64,000 bases of DNA, taken from assembly GCF_040049255.1 (NCBI RefSeq), contig NZ_JBDZDR010000003.1, positions 372,001 through 436,000 of the forward strand, read 5' to 3'. The stretch comes from Pseudaminobacter sp040049255. Its GTDB lineage: Bacteria > Pseudomonadota > Alphaproteobacteria > Rhizobiales > Rhizobiaceae. Position 1 is the first letter of the stretch; each line of letters opens with the position of its first letter. The translations under genes were made by a program, and so were the position numbers. The notes under the pieces are model-generated. The model saw only the letters and a program-made list of their open reading frames with translations. It did not search any database and was not told where the DNA came from. Of this stretch, positions 45,753 to 54,617 are shown one piece after another.

Positions 45753-46961
45753 GTGGCGGCCATGACGACAACAGCACCTTCCAAGCGCGATACCCGCATC
45801 GACGTGTTCCGGGCGTTGGCGCTTCTGACGATCTTCGTCAACCACGTGCCGGGCACGATCTATGAGTATGTCACCCACAAGCACTTCGGTTTTTCCGACT
45901 CGGCCGAGGCGTTCGTGCTGATCTCAGGCATCGCCATCGGGCTTGCCTACGGCACCAAGTTCAAGCCCGGCAACCGCCTTCTGGTCACGATCAAGGCCTG
46001 GCGGCGCGCGGGCGTGCTCTATGTCACCCATATCATGACGACGATGGCGACGCTGGCGATCTTCGCCGGCGCGGCCGTCTATTTTGCAAGGCCGGACCTC
46101 CTCACGCTGATCAACATCAAGACCGTGATGGAAGACACGCCGCGCGCCCTGTTCGGCATCGTCACGCTCGGGCACCAGCTCGGCTACAACAACATCCTGT
46201 CGATGTATGCCGCGCTGCTTGTGATGATGCCGCTGTTCCTCGTGCTGAGCAATGTCAGCCTGCGGCTGACGGTTGCCGTGTCGGGGCTCATCTGGCTGGC
46301 CTGCGGCGTCTACAAGATCGCCCCCGTCAACTACCCGACCGCCGGCTACTGGTTCCTCAACCCGCTGTCCTGGCAGTTCCTGTTCGTCATCGGCTTTGCT
46401 GCCATGCTGCACGTCAAGCGCGGCGGCGACATCGCCTTCCGGCCGTGGCTGGCCGGGGCGGCCGCCGCCTATGCGCTGCTGGCGCTGGCCTGGGTGCGCG
46501 TCCCGCTCTGGGGCGTGGACATTTCCTTCGGCCTGCCGGCCGTGCTGACCGGCTTCGACAAGACGTTCCTGTCGCTGCCGCGCCTGGCCCACGTGCTGGC
46601 GCTCGCCTATCTGGTCGTCGCCATACCGGTGCTGTCAAATCTCGCCCGCACCCGCGCCGACAACCCGCTGGCCATCCTCGGCCGCCACTCCCTGCCGATC
46701 TTCATCGCCGGCACGGTGCTCGCGATGATCGGCCAGGTCATGAAGACGGTGAGCCCCGGCGGCACGCTCTACGACACGGTGTTGCTTTCGACCGGCATCG
46801 CCCTGCAGTTCGCGCTGGCCTACTATCTCGACTGGCTGGCAAAGGCCCGCCGCGGCGCGGACAAGCCGTCGGCGACGACGGAAGCGCCAAGGGCGACCGC
46901 GCCACGCCCGCTTGGCGGCAAGGTGCCGGCCGTGGCAGTCGCCCGCTCGCCGGAGCGTTAG
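45753..46961 (+). CDS. opgC: OpgC-family membrane acyltransferase
   Basis: A 402-residue integral membrane protein of the OpgC family, which adds succinyl groups to periplasmic cyclic or linear glucans in proteobacteria. N-terminal signature RDTRIDVFRALALLTIFVNHVPG; further DSAEAFVLISGIAIGLAYG and LGRHSLPIFIAGTVLAMIGQ. About ten membrane segments and a cytosolic Pro/Ala tail. The GTG at 45753 has AAGG at good spacing; an ATG three codons later is the alternative. In rhizobia, succinylated beta-glucans matter for osmotic adaptation and host interaction; no glucan synthase is nearby. Confidence 0.85.
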   Translation: MAAMTTTAPSKRDTRIDVFRALALLTIFVNHVPGTIYEYVTHKHFGFSDSAEAFVLISGIAIGLAYGTKFKPGNRLLVTIKAWRRAGVLYVTHIMTTMATLAIFAGAAVYFARPDLLTLINIKTVMEDTPRALFGIVTLGHQLGYNNILSMYAALLVMMPLFLVLSNVSLRLTVAVSGLIWLACGVYKIAPVNYPTAGYWFLNPLSWQFLFVIGFAAMLHVKRGGDIAFRPWLAGAAAAYALLALAWVRVPLWGVDISFGLPAVLTGFDKTFLSLPRLAHVLALAYLVVAIPVLSNLARTRADNPLAILGRHSLPIFIAGTVLAMIGQVMKTVSPGGTLYDTVLLSTGIALQFALAYYLDWLAKARRGADKPSATTEAPRATAPRPLGGKVPAVAVARSPER

Positions 46962-47083
46962 TCCGGCCCAGCCGGCCGCCTGGCAGGTGCGCCGGCCGCG
47001 TTGCCGCAGGCGGGCTCAAGCCTGATGACGCCGCCCCATGCTGCCGCTAAAGTCTGCGGAGTTTATCGCTATCGGGGGTCGTC

Positions 47084-48724
47084 ATGGCCAGCATCTACGA
47101 CAGCGGGCTAGACCGCAAACCTGCCAACCACCAGCCGCTGACGCCGCTGACCTATCTGGAGCGCGCGGCCGTCACCTATCCCGACCACCTCGCCGTTATC
47201 CATGGCGAGCAGCGGCTTAGCTATCGCGACTTCTGGCGCCGTTCGCGCCGGCTCGCCTCGGCACTCGCCAGCCGCGGCATCGGCAAGGGCGACACGGTCA
47301 CGGTCATGCTCTCCAACACGCCGCCCATGCTGGAAGCGCATTTCGGCGTGCCGATGGTCAAGGCGGTGCTGCATTCGCTCAACACCCGGCTCGACGCCGC
47401 CATCATCGCCTTCCAGCTCGACCATGCCGAAAGCAAGCTCGTCATCGTCGATCGCGAGTTCTCCGGCGTCATGCGAGAGGCCCTTGCCCTGGCCAGGGTG
47501 CGGCCGCTGGTCATCGACTACGACGATCCCGACTATCCCGAGGATGCGCCCTATCCCAAGGGCGAGCGCATCGGCACGCTCGATTACGAGGAGTTCGTGT
47601 CGTCGGGCGATCCCGACTTCGCGTGGTCGATGCCAGACGACGAGTGGGACGCCATCGCGCTCAACTATACGTCCGGCACCACCGGCAACCCCAAGGGCGT
47701 CGTCTACCACCATCGGGGTGCGGCGCTGATGGCCTATGCCAACACCATCCACGCCGGCATGGGCAAGCACCCAGTCTATCTGTGGACGCTGCCGATGTTC
47801 CACTGCAATGGCTGGTGTTTCCCATGGACGCTCGCCGTGCAGGCCGGCACCCATGTCTGCCTGCGCTGGGTGCGGGCAAACGCCATCTACGACGCCATCG
47901 CCGACCACGGCGTGACGCATCTGTGCGGCGCGCCCATCGTCATGTCGGCGTTGATCAACGCCAGGGACGAGGACAAGCGCGATTTTCCGCAGACCGTCAC
48001 ATTCAACACCGCCGCCGCGCCGCCGCCCGAGGCGGTGCTGGCAGGCATGGCCGACGCCGGCTTCGCTGTCACTCATCTCTACGGCCTGACCGAGACCTAT
48101 GGTCCTGCCGTGGTCAATGAGTGGCACGACGAGTGGGACGCCCTGCTGCCGGCGGAGCGCACGGCGAAGAAGGCCCGCCAGGGCGTGCGCTACGCCGCGC
48201 TCGAAGGGCTTGCCGTCATGGACCCGGGCACGATGGAGAAAACGCCGGCCGACGGCGCGACCATTGGAGAGGTGATGTTCCGCGGTAACATCGTCATGAA
48301 GGGCTATCTGAAGAACGCGGCCGCCACCGAAGAGGCCTTCGCCGGCGGCTGGTTCCATTCGGGCGACCTCGGCGTCATGCACCCGGACGGCTATATCCAG
48401 CTCAAGGACCGCTCAAAGGACATCATCATCTCCGGCGGCGAGAACATCTCCTCCATCGAGGTGGAGGACGCGCTCTACAAGCATCCGGCGGTGGCGTCCT
48501 GCGCCGTGGTTGCCCGGCCCGACGAGAAATGGGGCGAGACGCCGGTGGCCTATGTCGAGCTGAAGCCCGGCCGCAGCGTCAGCGAGGAGGAGATCATCGC
48601 CCATTGCCGCACGCTGCTTGCCCGTTTCAAGGTGCCGAAAGCGATCGTCTTCGCGGAAATCCCCAAGACCTCGACTGGAAAGATCCAGAAATTCCGGCTG
48701 CGGGAGATGGCCAGGACTGACTAG
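47084..48724 (+). CDS. Acyl-CoA synthetase (AMP-forming)
   Basis: A 546-residue ANL-superfamily ligase. AMP-binding motif YTSGTTGNPKGVVYHHRG, then GLTETYGPAVV, GWFHSGDLGV, KDIIISGGENISSIEVED, and the catalytic Lys in KTSTGKIQKFRLRE. Length and motifs agree with medium-chain fatty acyl-CoA ligases (AlkK group) and with the DmdB type; the substrate cannot be fixed. It is about 120 bp after opgC and may be separate. Confidence 0.92.
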   Translation: MASIYDSGLDRKPANHQPLTPLTYLERAAVTYPDHLAVIHGEQRLSYRDFWRRSRRLASALASRGIGKGDTVTVMLSNTPPMLEAHFGVPMVKAVLHSLNTRLDAAIIAFQLDHAESKLVIVDREFSGVMREALALARVRPLVIDYDDPDYPEDAPYPKGERIGTLDYEEFVSSGDPDFAWSMPDDEWDAIALNYTSGTTGNPKGVVYHHRGAALMAYANTIHAGMGKHPVYLWTLPMFHCNGWCFPWTLAVQAGTHVCLRWVRANAIYDAIADHGVTHLCGAPIVMSALINARDEDKRDFPQTVTFNTAAAPPPEAVLAGMADAGFAVTHLYGLTETYGPAVVNEWHDEWDALLPAERTAKKARQGVRYAALEGLAVMDPGTMEKTPADGATIGEVMFRGNIVMKGYLKNAAATEEAFAGGWFHSGDLGVMHPDGYIQLKDRSKDIIISGGENISSIEVEDALYKHPAVASCAVVARPDEKWGETPVAYVELKPGRSVSEEEIIAHCRTLLARFKVPKAIVFAEIPKTSTGKIQKFRLREMARTD

Positions 48725-48898
48725 CCCGATGATGTGTCGCCGGGGAGCAGAGTTTTCCGCTCGGCGGCGCCGCGAAGTGTTGCACGCGGCTCTGTTCGGC
48801 GAATATTGCCTGTGCTAATTTACGCCCGCGCCGGGGATGATTTCTTCGGGCTATTGGCTGTTTCCCAATTGAGGGAAGCAAAGCGAGAGGGGGTAAAT

Positions 48899-49300
48899 AT
48901 GCAGGGCGTAGCACGCAATTTCTTCATGCTGGCGATCATCTACGCGGTCTGCGGGATGTTGCTTGGACTGGTCATGTCCATCAGCCAGGATCATACGCAA
49001 ATGCCGGTGCACGCACACACAATGGTGGCGGGCTGGCTGATGTCGGCGGTATTTGCCTTCTTCTACCATCTTTTCCCGGCGGCGCGCGCATCGCGGCTTG
49101 CGCCGGTGCATTTCTGGCTGACTACCGCCAGCGGCATTGTCCTGCTGGTGGGGCTCTTCTTCCTGCTGGCCGGCAACCCGGCCATCGAGCCGGTGGTGGC
49201 GCTGGGCTCGGTCGGCTTCTTCGCAGGCATGCTGCTGTTTGCCTGGATCGCGATACCGGCAACCCGCGCCTATCAGGTCCAGCCTGCTCCGGCAGAATGA
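48899..49300 (+). CDS. Small four-TM protein with heme-copper-oxidase-like His motif
   Basis: A 133-residue membrane protein with four hydrophobic segments. Segment one ends near QDHTQMPVHAHTMVAGWLM, and the motif HAHxxxxGW followed by FYHLFPAA resembles subunit I of heme-copper oxidases (HxHxxxxGW), though it is far too short for an oxidase. Proteins of this kind are usually annotated as hypothetical or cytochrome oxidase-like. The start at 48899 follows GAGAGGGGG; the frame is open further upstream without a ribosome-binding site. Single gene, followed by a hairpin at 49328. Confidence 0.75.
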   Translation: MQGVARNFFMLAIIYAVCGMLLGLVMSISQDHTQMPVHAHTMVAGWLMSAVFAFFYHLFPAARASRLAPVHFWLTTASGIVLLVGLFFLLAGNPAIEPVVALGSVGFFAGMLLFAWIAIPATRAYQVQPAPAE

Positions 49301-49327
49301 GAAGACGCGTCCCTTTTTGAGACAAAA

Positions 49328-49346
49328 GGGCCGGCAATGCCGGCCC
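49328..49346. terminator. GC-rich hairpin after the small membrane protein gene
   Basis: GGGCCGGC-AAT-GCCGGCCC is a perfect 8-bp stem 28 bp after the stop. It lacks a T run on the plus strand (followed by GTTAACC) but has TTTT on the minus strand, so it is an uncertain terminator. Confidence 0.4.
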
Positions 49347-49347
49347 G

Positions 49348-49362
49348 TTAACCCTCCATTAG
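49348..49362. promoter_or_regulatory. CtrA-like half-consensus site
   Basis: TTAACCCTCCATTAG fits TTAA-N7-TTAA with one mismatch. It is nearly the same sequence as the full box at 49507 (TTAACCTTCCATTAA), 159 bp away. Confidence 0.45.
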
Positions 49363-49402
49363 GCATTATGGGTGTTAACTGTGGATGTCCAGTGATCTGG
49401 AT

Positions 49403-49481
49403 TCTTACCGAGTGGCTGAGCCACTTCGTTTGACGCCTCCCTGTTAACTCCTGAGAGCCGCCTTCCAGCGGCTCTTTTTTT
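49403..49481 (+). ncRNA. Candidate small RNA (possible alpha-r8/MmgR type)
   Basis: A 79-nt interval with the build of a trans-acting sRNA: a 5' hairpin AGTGGC-TGA-GCCACT (49411-49425), an unpaired pyrimidine-rich middle (TGACGCCTCCCTGTTAACTC), and an intrinsic terminator AGAGCCGC-CTTCCA-GCGGCTCT (49454-49475) followed by a T7 tail. The single-stranded CTCC motifs and the size recall the rhizobial alpha-r8 (MmgR) sRNA family, from memory only. No clear promoter hexamers were found. It sits upstream of rcdA. Confidence 0.5.
49454..49481 (+). terminator. Intrinsic terminator upstream of rcdA
   Basis: AGAGCCGC-CTTCCA-GCGGCTCT is an 8-bp stem followed by seven T. It ends whatever transcript crosses this gap, taken here as the candidate sRNA. 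Confidence 0.85.
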
Positions 49482-49506
49482 GTCTTCCGGCACGGCCGCC
49501 GGCGCG

Positions 49507-49521
49507 TTAACCTTCCATTAA
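49507..49521 (+). promoter_or_regulatory. CtrA box of rcdA
   Basis: TTAACCTTCCATTAA is an exact TTAA-N7-TTAA CtrA site, 120-134 bp before the rcdA start. In Caulobacter rcdA belongs to the CtrA regulon, so a feedback loop is plausible. Confidence 0.7.
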
Positions 49522-49640
49522 ACATAGGCTTGCGTTCAGGCTCCGGCCGGAGCATTTTCCACACTATTCACACGCAAGGCAGGCGACCGGGGGCGTCCGG
49601 ATGTGCCACCAGAGCGGTTTGACTGTGGGGCGCAGAGGTT

Positions 49641-50177
49641 ATGAAGAGCGAGCCTTCGATGGAAAGCGGCAAGACGATCAGGCTGGCGGAGCGCCGGGTT
49701 TTTTCGCACTCCTTCAAGCCGCTCTACGATGAGGGTATGGGGCTGGTCGAACAGACCGCCGAATATCTCGACGGGCAGGGCCGCATCGATGCCCGCAACC
49801 TGTCGCGCCTGGCAGCTACGCTCTATGCAGCCGAGTCGATGCGCCTCACCACGCGGCTGATGCAGGTCGCTTCCTGGCTCCTGCTCCAGCGCGCCGCCAA
49901 TTCCGGCGAAATGACGCGCGATCAGGTCGCGGCCGAGAAGTCCAAGGTGCGGCTCGACACCGCCTCCGCCCGCGAAGACGCCGCCGGCTGGAGCGAGCTG
50001 CCGGAGGCCTTCCAGGACCTGATCAACCGCTCGCTCAGCCTGCAGGCGCTGGTGCGCCGCATGGATGACGAGATCTACGGCGATCATTCCGCCTTTGCGG
50101 CCAGTGCTGCGCTGCGCCGCAGCAATCCGGTCTCCGACCAGATTATGCTGCTCAATACCGCCTTCGCCCGGGGCTAG
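49641..50177 (+). CDS. rcdA: RcdA homologue (DUF1465 family), CtrA-degradation adaptor
   Basis: A 178-residue all-helical cytosolic protein. The family stretch TIRLAERRVFSHSFKPLYDE, then GMGLVEQTAEYLDG and ESMRLTTRLMQVASWLLLQR, is that of RcdA/DUF1465. In Caulobacter RcdA works with CpdR and PopA to bring CtrA to ClpXP. Two starts are possible (49641 or 49659); the first has GAGG slightly too close. A CtrA box and a candidate sRNA terminator lie upstream, and ruvC follows after about 90 bp. Confidence 0.85.
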   Translation: MKSEPSMESGKTIRLAERRVFSHSFKPLYDEGMGLVEQTAEYLDGQGRIDARNLSRLAATLYAAESMRLTTRLMQVASWLLLQRAANSGEMTRDQVAAEKSKVRLDTASAREDAAGWSELPEAFQDLINRSLSLQALVRRMDDEIYGDHSAFAASAALRRSNPVSDQIMLLNTAFARG

Positions 50178-50267
50178 AGCGAGCTTCCCAGCCGGTCCTC
50201 CCTGGCTTCGTTTCCGGTTTGTTCACAAAATTCTGGCACATCGCGGTGGCGGAGGTACAGTCGTCGC

Positions 50268-50780
50268 ATGAACCAGGCGATTCGCATCATCGGTATAGAT
50301 CCGGGGCTTCGGCGCACCGGCTGGGGCATTGTCGAATCACTCGGCAATTCGCTGCGTTTCGTCGCCGCCGGAACCGTGCGCTCCGACGATAAGGCGACCC
50401 TCGCCAGCCGGCTCTGCCAGTTGCATGACGGGCTGGCGGAGGTGCTGCACAGCCAGATGCCTCACGAGGCGGCGGTCGAGATCACCTTTGCGAACAAGGA
50501 CGCCACCGCCACCATCAAGCTTGGCCAGGCGCGCGGCATCGCCATGCTGGTGCCGGCCCGCGCCGGCCTGCCGGTCGCGGAATATGCGCCCAACGCCGTC
50601 AAGAAGGCGGTGATCGGCGTCGGCCATGGCGACAAGAAGCAGATCCAGATGATGGTAAAGGTGCTGATGCCCAAGGCCGTCTTCGACGGCGCCGATTCGG
50701 CTGATGCGCTCGCCATCGCCATCTGCCATGCCCACCACCGCCAGAGCGTGACCTCGCGCCTTGCCGCGCTGGCCGGATGA
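50268..50780 (+). CDS. ruvC: Holliday junction resolvase RuvC
   Basis: Endonuclease of 170 residues that resolves Holliday junctions moved by RuvAB. Catalytic acids lie in IIGIDPGLRRTGWGIVE (Asp), AVEITFANKDATATIKLGQA (Glu) and FDGADSADALAIAICHAH (Asp-Asp). Its natural partner ruvA normally follows directly; here a toxin-antitoxin pair of about 740 bp lies between them. Confidence 0.96.
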   Translation: MNQAIRIIGIDPGLRRTGWGIVESLGNSLRFVAAGTVRSDDKATLASRLCQLHDGLAEVLHSQMPHEAAVEITFANKDATATIKLGQARGIAMLVPARAGLPVAEYAPNAVKKAVIGVGHGDKKQIQMMVKVLMPKAVFDGADSADALAIAICHAHHRQSVTSRLAALAG

Positions 50781-50819
50781 TCTGCCGATGTTCTTGACTT
50801 GTTCTGGTGTCGCGGGTAA

Positions 50820-50840
50820 GTAATACCGCAGAGGTATTAC
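50820..50840. promoter_or_regulatory. Inverted-repeat operator of the VapBC module
   Basis: GTAATACC-GCAGA-GGTATTAC has perfect 8-bp arms ending one base before the antitoxin ATG. TTGACT at 50794-50799 can serve as -35. Autorepression by the AbrB-fold antitoxin is the usual scheme. Confidence 0.65.
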
Positions 50841-50841
50841 C

Positions 50842-51105
50842 ATGCGCGTCACCGAAAAAGGCCAGGTCACCATCCCGAAGGAAATTCGCGACCGCCTGGG
50901 CATCGGCCCCGGCAGCGAGGTCGATTTCGTGGAACGTGATTCCGTCGTGATGCTGGAGAAGCGGGCGGCATCGGCCGAGCAGAGGGAGCAGACCTTCGAG
51001 GAATGGGCTGCGAGCGTGGCAGGCACTTTCGACACCATGGGGATGGACGGAAAGGCCTATGTCGACTGGCTGCGGGGACCGCGTGAAGATCTCGACCCTC
51101 ATTGA
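50842..51105 (+). CDS. AbrB-family antitoxin (VapB-like)
   Basis: An 87-residue protein with the swapped-hairpin AbrB DNA-binding domain at the N-terminus (MRVTEKGQVTIPKEIRDRLG, then IGPGSEVDFVERD). The C-terminal half is the toxin-neutralising tail (EEWAASVAGTFDTMGMDGKA). It starts one base after the inverted-repeat operator, so little or no leader is expected. It overlaps the toxin gene by 23 bp. Confidence 0.9.
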   Translation: MRVTEKGQVTIPKEIRDRLGIGPGSEVDFVERDSVVMLEKRAASAEQREQTFEEWAASVAGTFDTMGMDGKAYVDWLRGPREDLDPH

Positions 51106-51517
51106 CACCAATGTCCTGATCGACGTGCTCGGCCCGGCGGAGCTGGAGACGCGGCGCTGGTCGTTGGTGGCCCTGAAGCGCGTGCTTGCCGAAGGGCCGG
51201 TTGTTTTCAGCGCCATTGTCTGGGCCGAGCTGTCAAGACCAACGCTCGGCGAGGAGGCGCTGGCGCGCGCATTTGCCTGGCTCCAGCCTGTACGTGAAGA
51301 CTTTCCTTTCAATGCCGCTTTCTCGGCCGGTGCCGCCCACACGCTTTATCGCCTCCGTGGCGGAAAGCGGGAAAGAACATTGCCCGATTTCCTCATCGGC
51401 GCGCACGCGGCTGTTGCAGGCCATCGCCTGCTGACGCGCGATCCGGGCCGCTATCGTTCCTACTTCCCTAGTCTCAACATATTGAGCCCCGAAACCTATC
51501 CGCTGGAGAACGACTAG
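51083..51517 (+). CDS. VapC-type PIN-domain ribonuclease toxin
   Basis: A 144-residue PIN toxin. STLIDTNVLIDVLGPAELE carries the first Asp, IVWAELSRPTLGEE the Glu, and TLPDFLIGAHAAVAGHRLLT and RDPGRY the remaining acidic residues. The GTG at 51083 is chosen because it lies just inside the antitoxin gene and gives the family N-terminus; an ATG at 51059 gives eight unrelated residues. The stop codon is immediately followed by the ruvA ATG, and GGAG inside the end of vapC is the ruvA ribosome-binding site. Confidence 0.9.
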   Translation: MKISTLIDTNVLIDVLGPAELETRRWSLVALKRVLAEGPVVFSAIVWAELSRPTLGEEALARAFAWLQPVREDFPFNAAFSAGAAHTLYRLRGGKRERTLPDFLIGAHAAVAGHRLLTRDPGRYRSYFPSLNILSPETYPLEND

Positions 51518-52138
51518 ATGATCGGCAAGCTCAAGGGCACGGTGGACGAGATAGCCGACGACCACTGCGTCATCGACGTCCATGGCGTCGGCTATGTCGC
51601 CTATTGCTCGTCGCGCACGCTGGCCACCCTGCCGGGGCCGGGCGAGGCTGTGGTGCTGTTCACCGAGACCTATGTGCGCGAGGACATGATCCGCCTCTAC
51701 GGCTTCCAGACCGCGCTGGAGCGCGAATGGTTCCGCCTGCTGCAGGCCAATGTGCCGGGCGTGGGCGCCAAGGTGGCGCTGGCGGTATTGTCGACGTTGA
51801 GCCCGAGCGATCTCGCCAATGCGATCGCGCTGCGCGACATCGCCATGGTCAGCCGCGCGCCGGGCGTGGGCAAGAAGGTGGCTGAGCGTATCGTCACCGA
51901 GCTGAAGAACAAGGCGCCTGCCTTCGCAGGCGAAGCTTCCGGCACCATCGGCCTCAAGCAAGAGCTGGGCGAGGGCGTCGCGGCCGCTCCGATTGCCGAT
52001 GCCGTCTCGGCGCTGGTCAATCTCGGCTATTCGCGCGACATTGCCGCCAACGCCGTTTCCGCGGCCCTCAAGACCGCCGGCGAGGAAGCGGATTCGTCAA
52101 AACTCATCCGCCTCGGCCTGAAGGAACTGGCGCGGTGA
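51518..52138 (+). CDS. ruvA: Holliday junction DNA helicase subunit RuvA
   Basis: Junction-binding tetramer subunit, 206 residues. OB-fold start MIGKLKGTVDEIADDHCVID, the helix-hairpin-helix pair (LLQANVPGVGAKVALAVLST and VSRAPGVGKKVAERIVTELK) and the C-terminal RuvB-binding domain ending LIRLGLKELAR. It abuts the vapC stop with no spacer. The order ruvC-ruvA-ruvB is standard but for the inserted VapBC. Confidence 0.97.
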   Translation: MIGKLKGTVDEIADDHCVIDVHGVGYVAYCSSRTLATLPGPGEAVVLFTETYVREDMIRLYGFQTALEREWFRLLQANVPGVGAKVALAVLSTLSPSDLANAIALRDIAMVSRAPGVGKKVAERIVTELKNKAPAFAGEASGTIGLKQELGEGVAAAPIADAVSALVNLGYSRDIAANAVSAALKTAGEEADSSKLIRLGLKELAR

Positions 52139-52184
52139 GGCCGGGCCGCTTGCCCGAGCGCTGCCGCCATGCGAGGAGGGGCGC

Positions 52185-53222
<1,038 letters not shown>

Positions 53223-53248
53223 CCACGCAACGCTGTTTTTTTGCGCGC

Positions 53249-53273
53249 AAAAAGCGCCTCTCAAAGCGCTTTG
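53249..53273. terminator. Weak bidirectional terminator between ruvB and the GH5 gene
   Basis: AAAGCGC-CTCTCAAA-GCGCTTT gives a 7-bp stem. On the minus strand it is followed by five T residues, on the plus strand only by TTGGGG. Confidence 0.55.
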
Positions 53274-53283
53274 GGGGGTGTCT

Positions 53284-54549
53284 CTAGCGTCCCAGCCCTT
53301 TCACCACCTCAAGGACAGCCGGCTCGGCCCTTCGCCCGTCGAACTCGTCGACCACGCCGAACGCGCCGCCATAGCCCCAGATCGCCCAGGCAAAACCGCG
53401 GCGCTCGGCGCGCCCGATCATGTCGCGCACATAGGCGGCGCGGTCGTCGGCCGGCATCACATACGGGTTGCCGTATTCCTGGCGGATCATGCCGAACTCG
53501 CCGAGGAATATGTTCTCCGGCTTTACGCCATGGGTCCGCGCCCATTTTTCCACAGCCCGGAACGGTGCCTCCATCAGCTTCTCCAGTTTCTTCGGCGTAT
53601 TCATGGTGGCGACCTGCTCGTCCAGATAGGCCAGCATGCCGGCCCGCCGCGTCCATGGCGCTTCGGCCTTGATCGTCTTGCGGATGCGCGCCAGCGTGGC
53701 GCGCAGCTCCGCAGGTTGCGCACCGTGCAGCGGAAAGGGCAGGCCGGTCACGTAGCGGATGAAGTCGCCGGCCCAGGTGGCGCCCTGGTGCGTCAGCAAA
53801 AAGGGCTCGTAGGAATGGAAGGTCCAGATGACGTTATCGTCGGGCACCTTCTTCGGATCGACCTTCGCCAGTGCCTCGGCGCTCGCATAACAGCCGCCGC
53901 TCAGCACAATGGTCAGGCTCGGGGCGGAGGCGCGGGCGGCGGCAAACAACCGCTGCAGTCTGTCGGGCCACAGCCTGGTCCTGCCCGCCTTGCAGTCGAT
54001 CACGGGTTCGTTCATCGGCTCGAAGGCCACCAGCGCGGGGTCTTCCTTCGCAAGCAGCCGCGCCATCTGCCGCACCAGCTCGACATAGGCGTCAAACAGT
54101 TTCGGGTCGCTCATCACTTCGTCCATGCCGATCGCGCGGCTGCTGCCGGCCGGCACCAGGTGCATGTCCACCACGACTTTCAGCCCGGCGGCGTTGACCA
54201 TGCGAACGGACTCCAGCACCGACGCGAACAGTTTTTCTCGCAGCGGCAATGTCCTGTCGGAAAGGAAGGGCGAGGGATCCACGGGCATGCGCACGAAGTC
54301 GAACCCGGTTTCCTTCAACAGCTTGAGGTCGGCGGCCCCTTCGGTCTTGCGCCATTCAGGAAAGGGCAGGATGACTCTCTCGTCGCCCCAGAGGCTTTCG
54401 TCGGGCCATGTGGTCCAGATGTCGAGGTTCATGCCGCGCTTCATGGAAAAGCTGGCCGCCTGCGCCGCCATTCCCGTCGCCGCCATCAACGCCAGCGCCA
54501 CCAGCATTGCCCTGAGTGCCGCCGCCAGCAATGTCGTCCGGCTCGCCAT
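53284..54549 (-). CDS. Exported glycoside hydrolase family 5 (endoglucanase-like)
   Basis: A 421-residue secreted glycosidase. Signal peptide from MASRTTLLAAALRAMLVALA to MAAQA. The mature start SFSMKRGMNLDIWTTWPDES and FDFVRMPVDPSPF are GH5-like. The acid/base Glu lies in FEPMNEPVIDCKAG (NEP motif) and the nucleophile Glu in IFLGEFGMIRQEYG. Likely substrate is a beta-linked glucan or related polysaccharide. GGGGGAACGAG precedes the start. It sits in the ruvB-ybgC interval on the opposite strand, a position where I do not expect a gene, which suggests insertion. Confidence 0.9.
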   Translation of the reverse strand: MASRTTLLAAALRAMLVALALMAATGMAAQAASFSMKRGMNLDIWTTWPDESLWGDERVILPFPEWRKTEGAADLKLLKETGFDFVRMPVDPSPFLSDRTLPLREKLFASVLESVRMVNAAGLKVVVDMHLVPAGSSRAIGMDEVMSDPKLFDAYVELVRQMARLLAKEDPALVAFEPMNEPVIDCKAGRTRLWPDRLQRLFAAARASAPSLTIVLSGGCYASAEALAKVDPKKVPDDNVIWTFHSYEPFLLTHQGATWAGDFIRYVTGLPFPLHGAQPAELRATLARIRKTIKAEAPWTRRAGMLAYLDEQVATMNTPKKLEKLMEAPFRAVEKWARTHGVKPENIFLGEFGMIRQEYGNPYVMPADDRAAYVRDMIGRAERRGFAWAIWGYGGAFGVVDEFDGRRAEPAVLEVVKGLGR

Positions 54550-54617
54550 CTCGTTCCCCCCTCGACGCGGCCAGTTTCGCACGATACCTGTCGGCTTGAT
54601 AGCGAAAGGAACGCACG

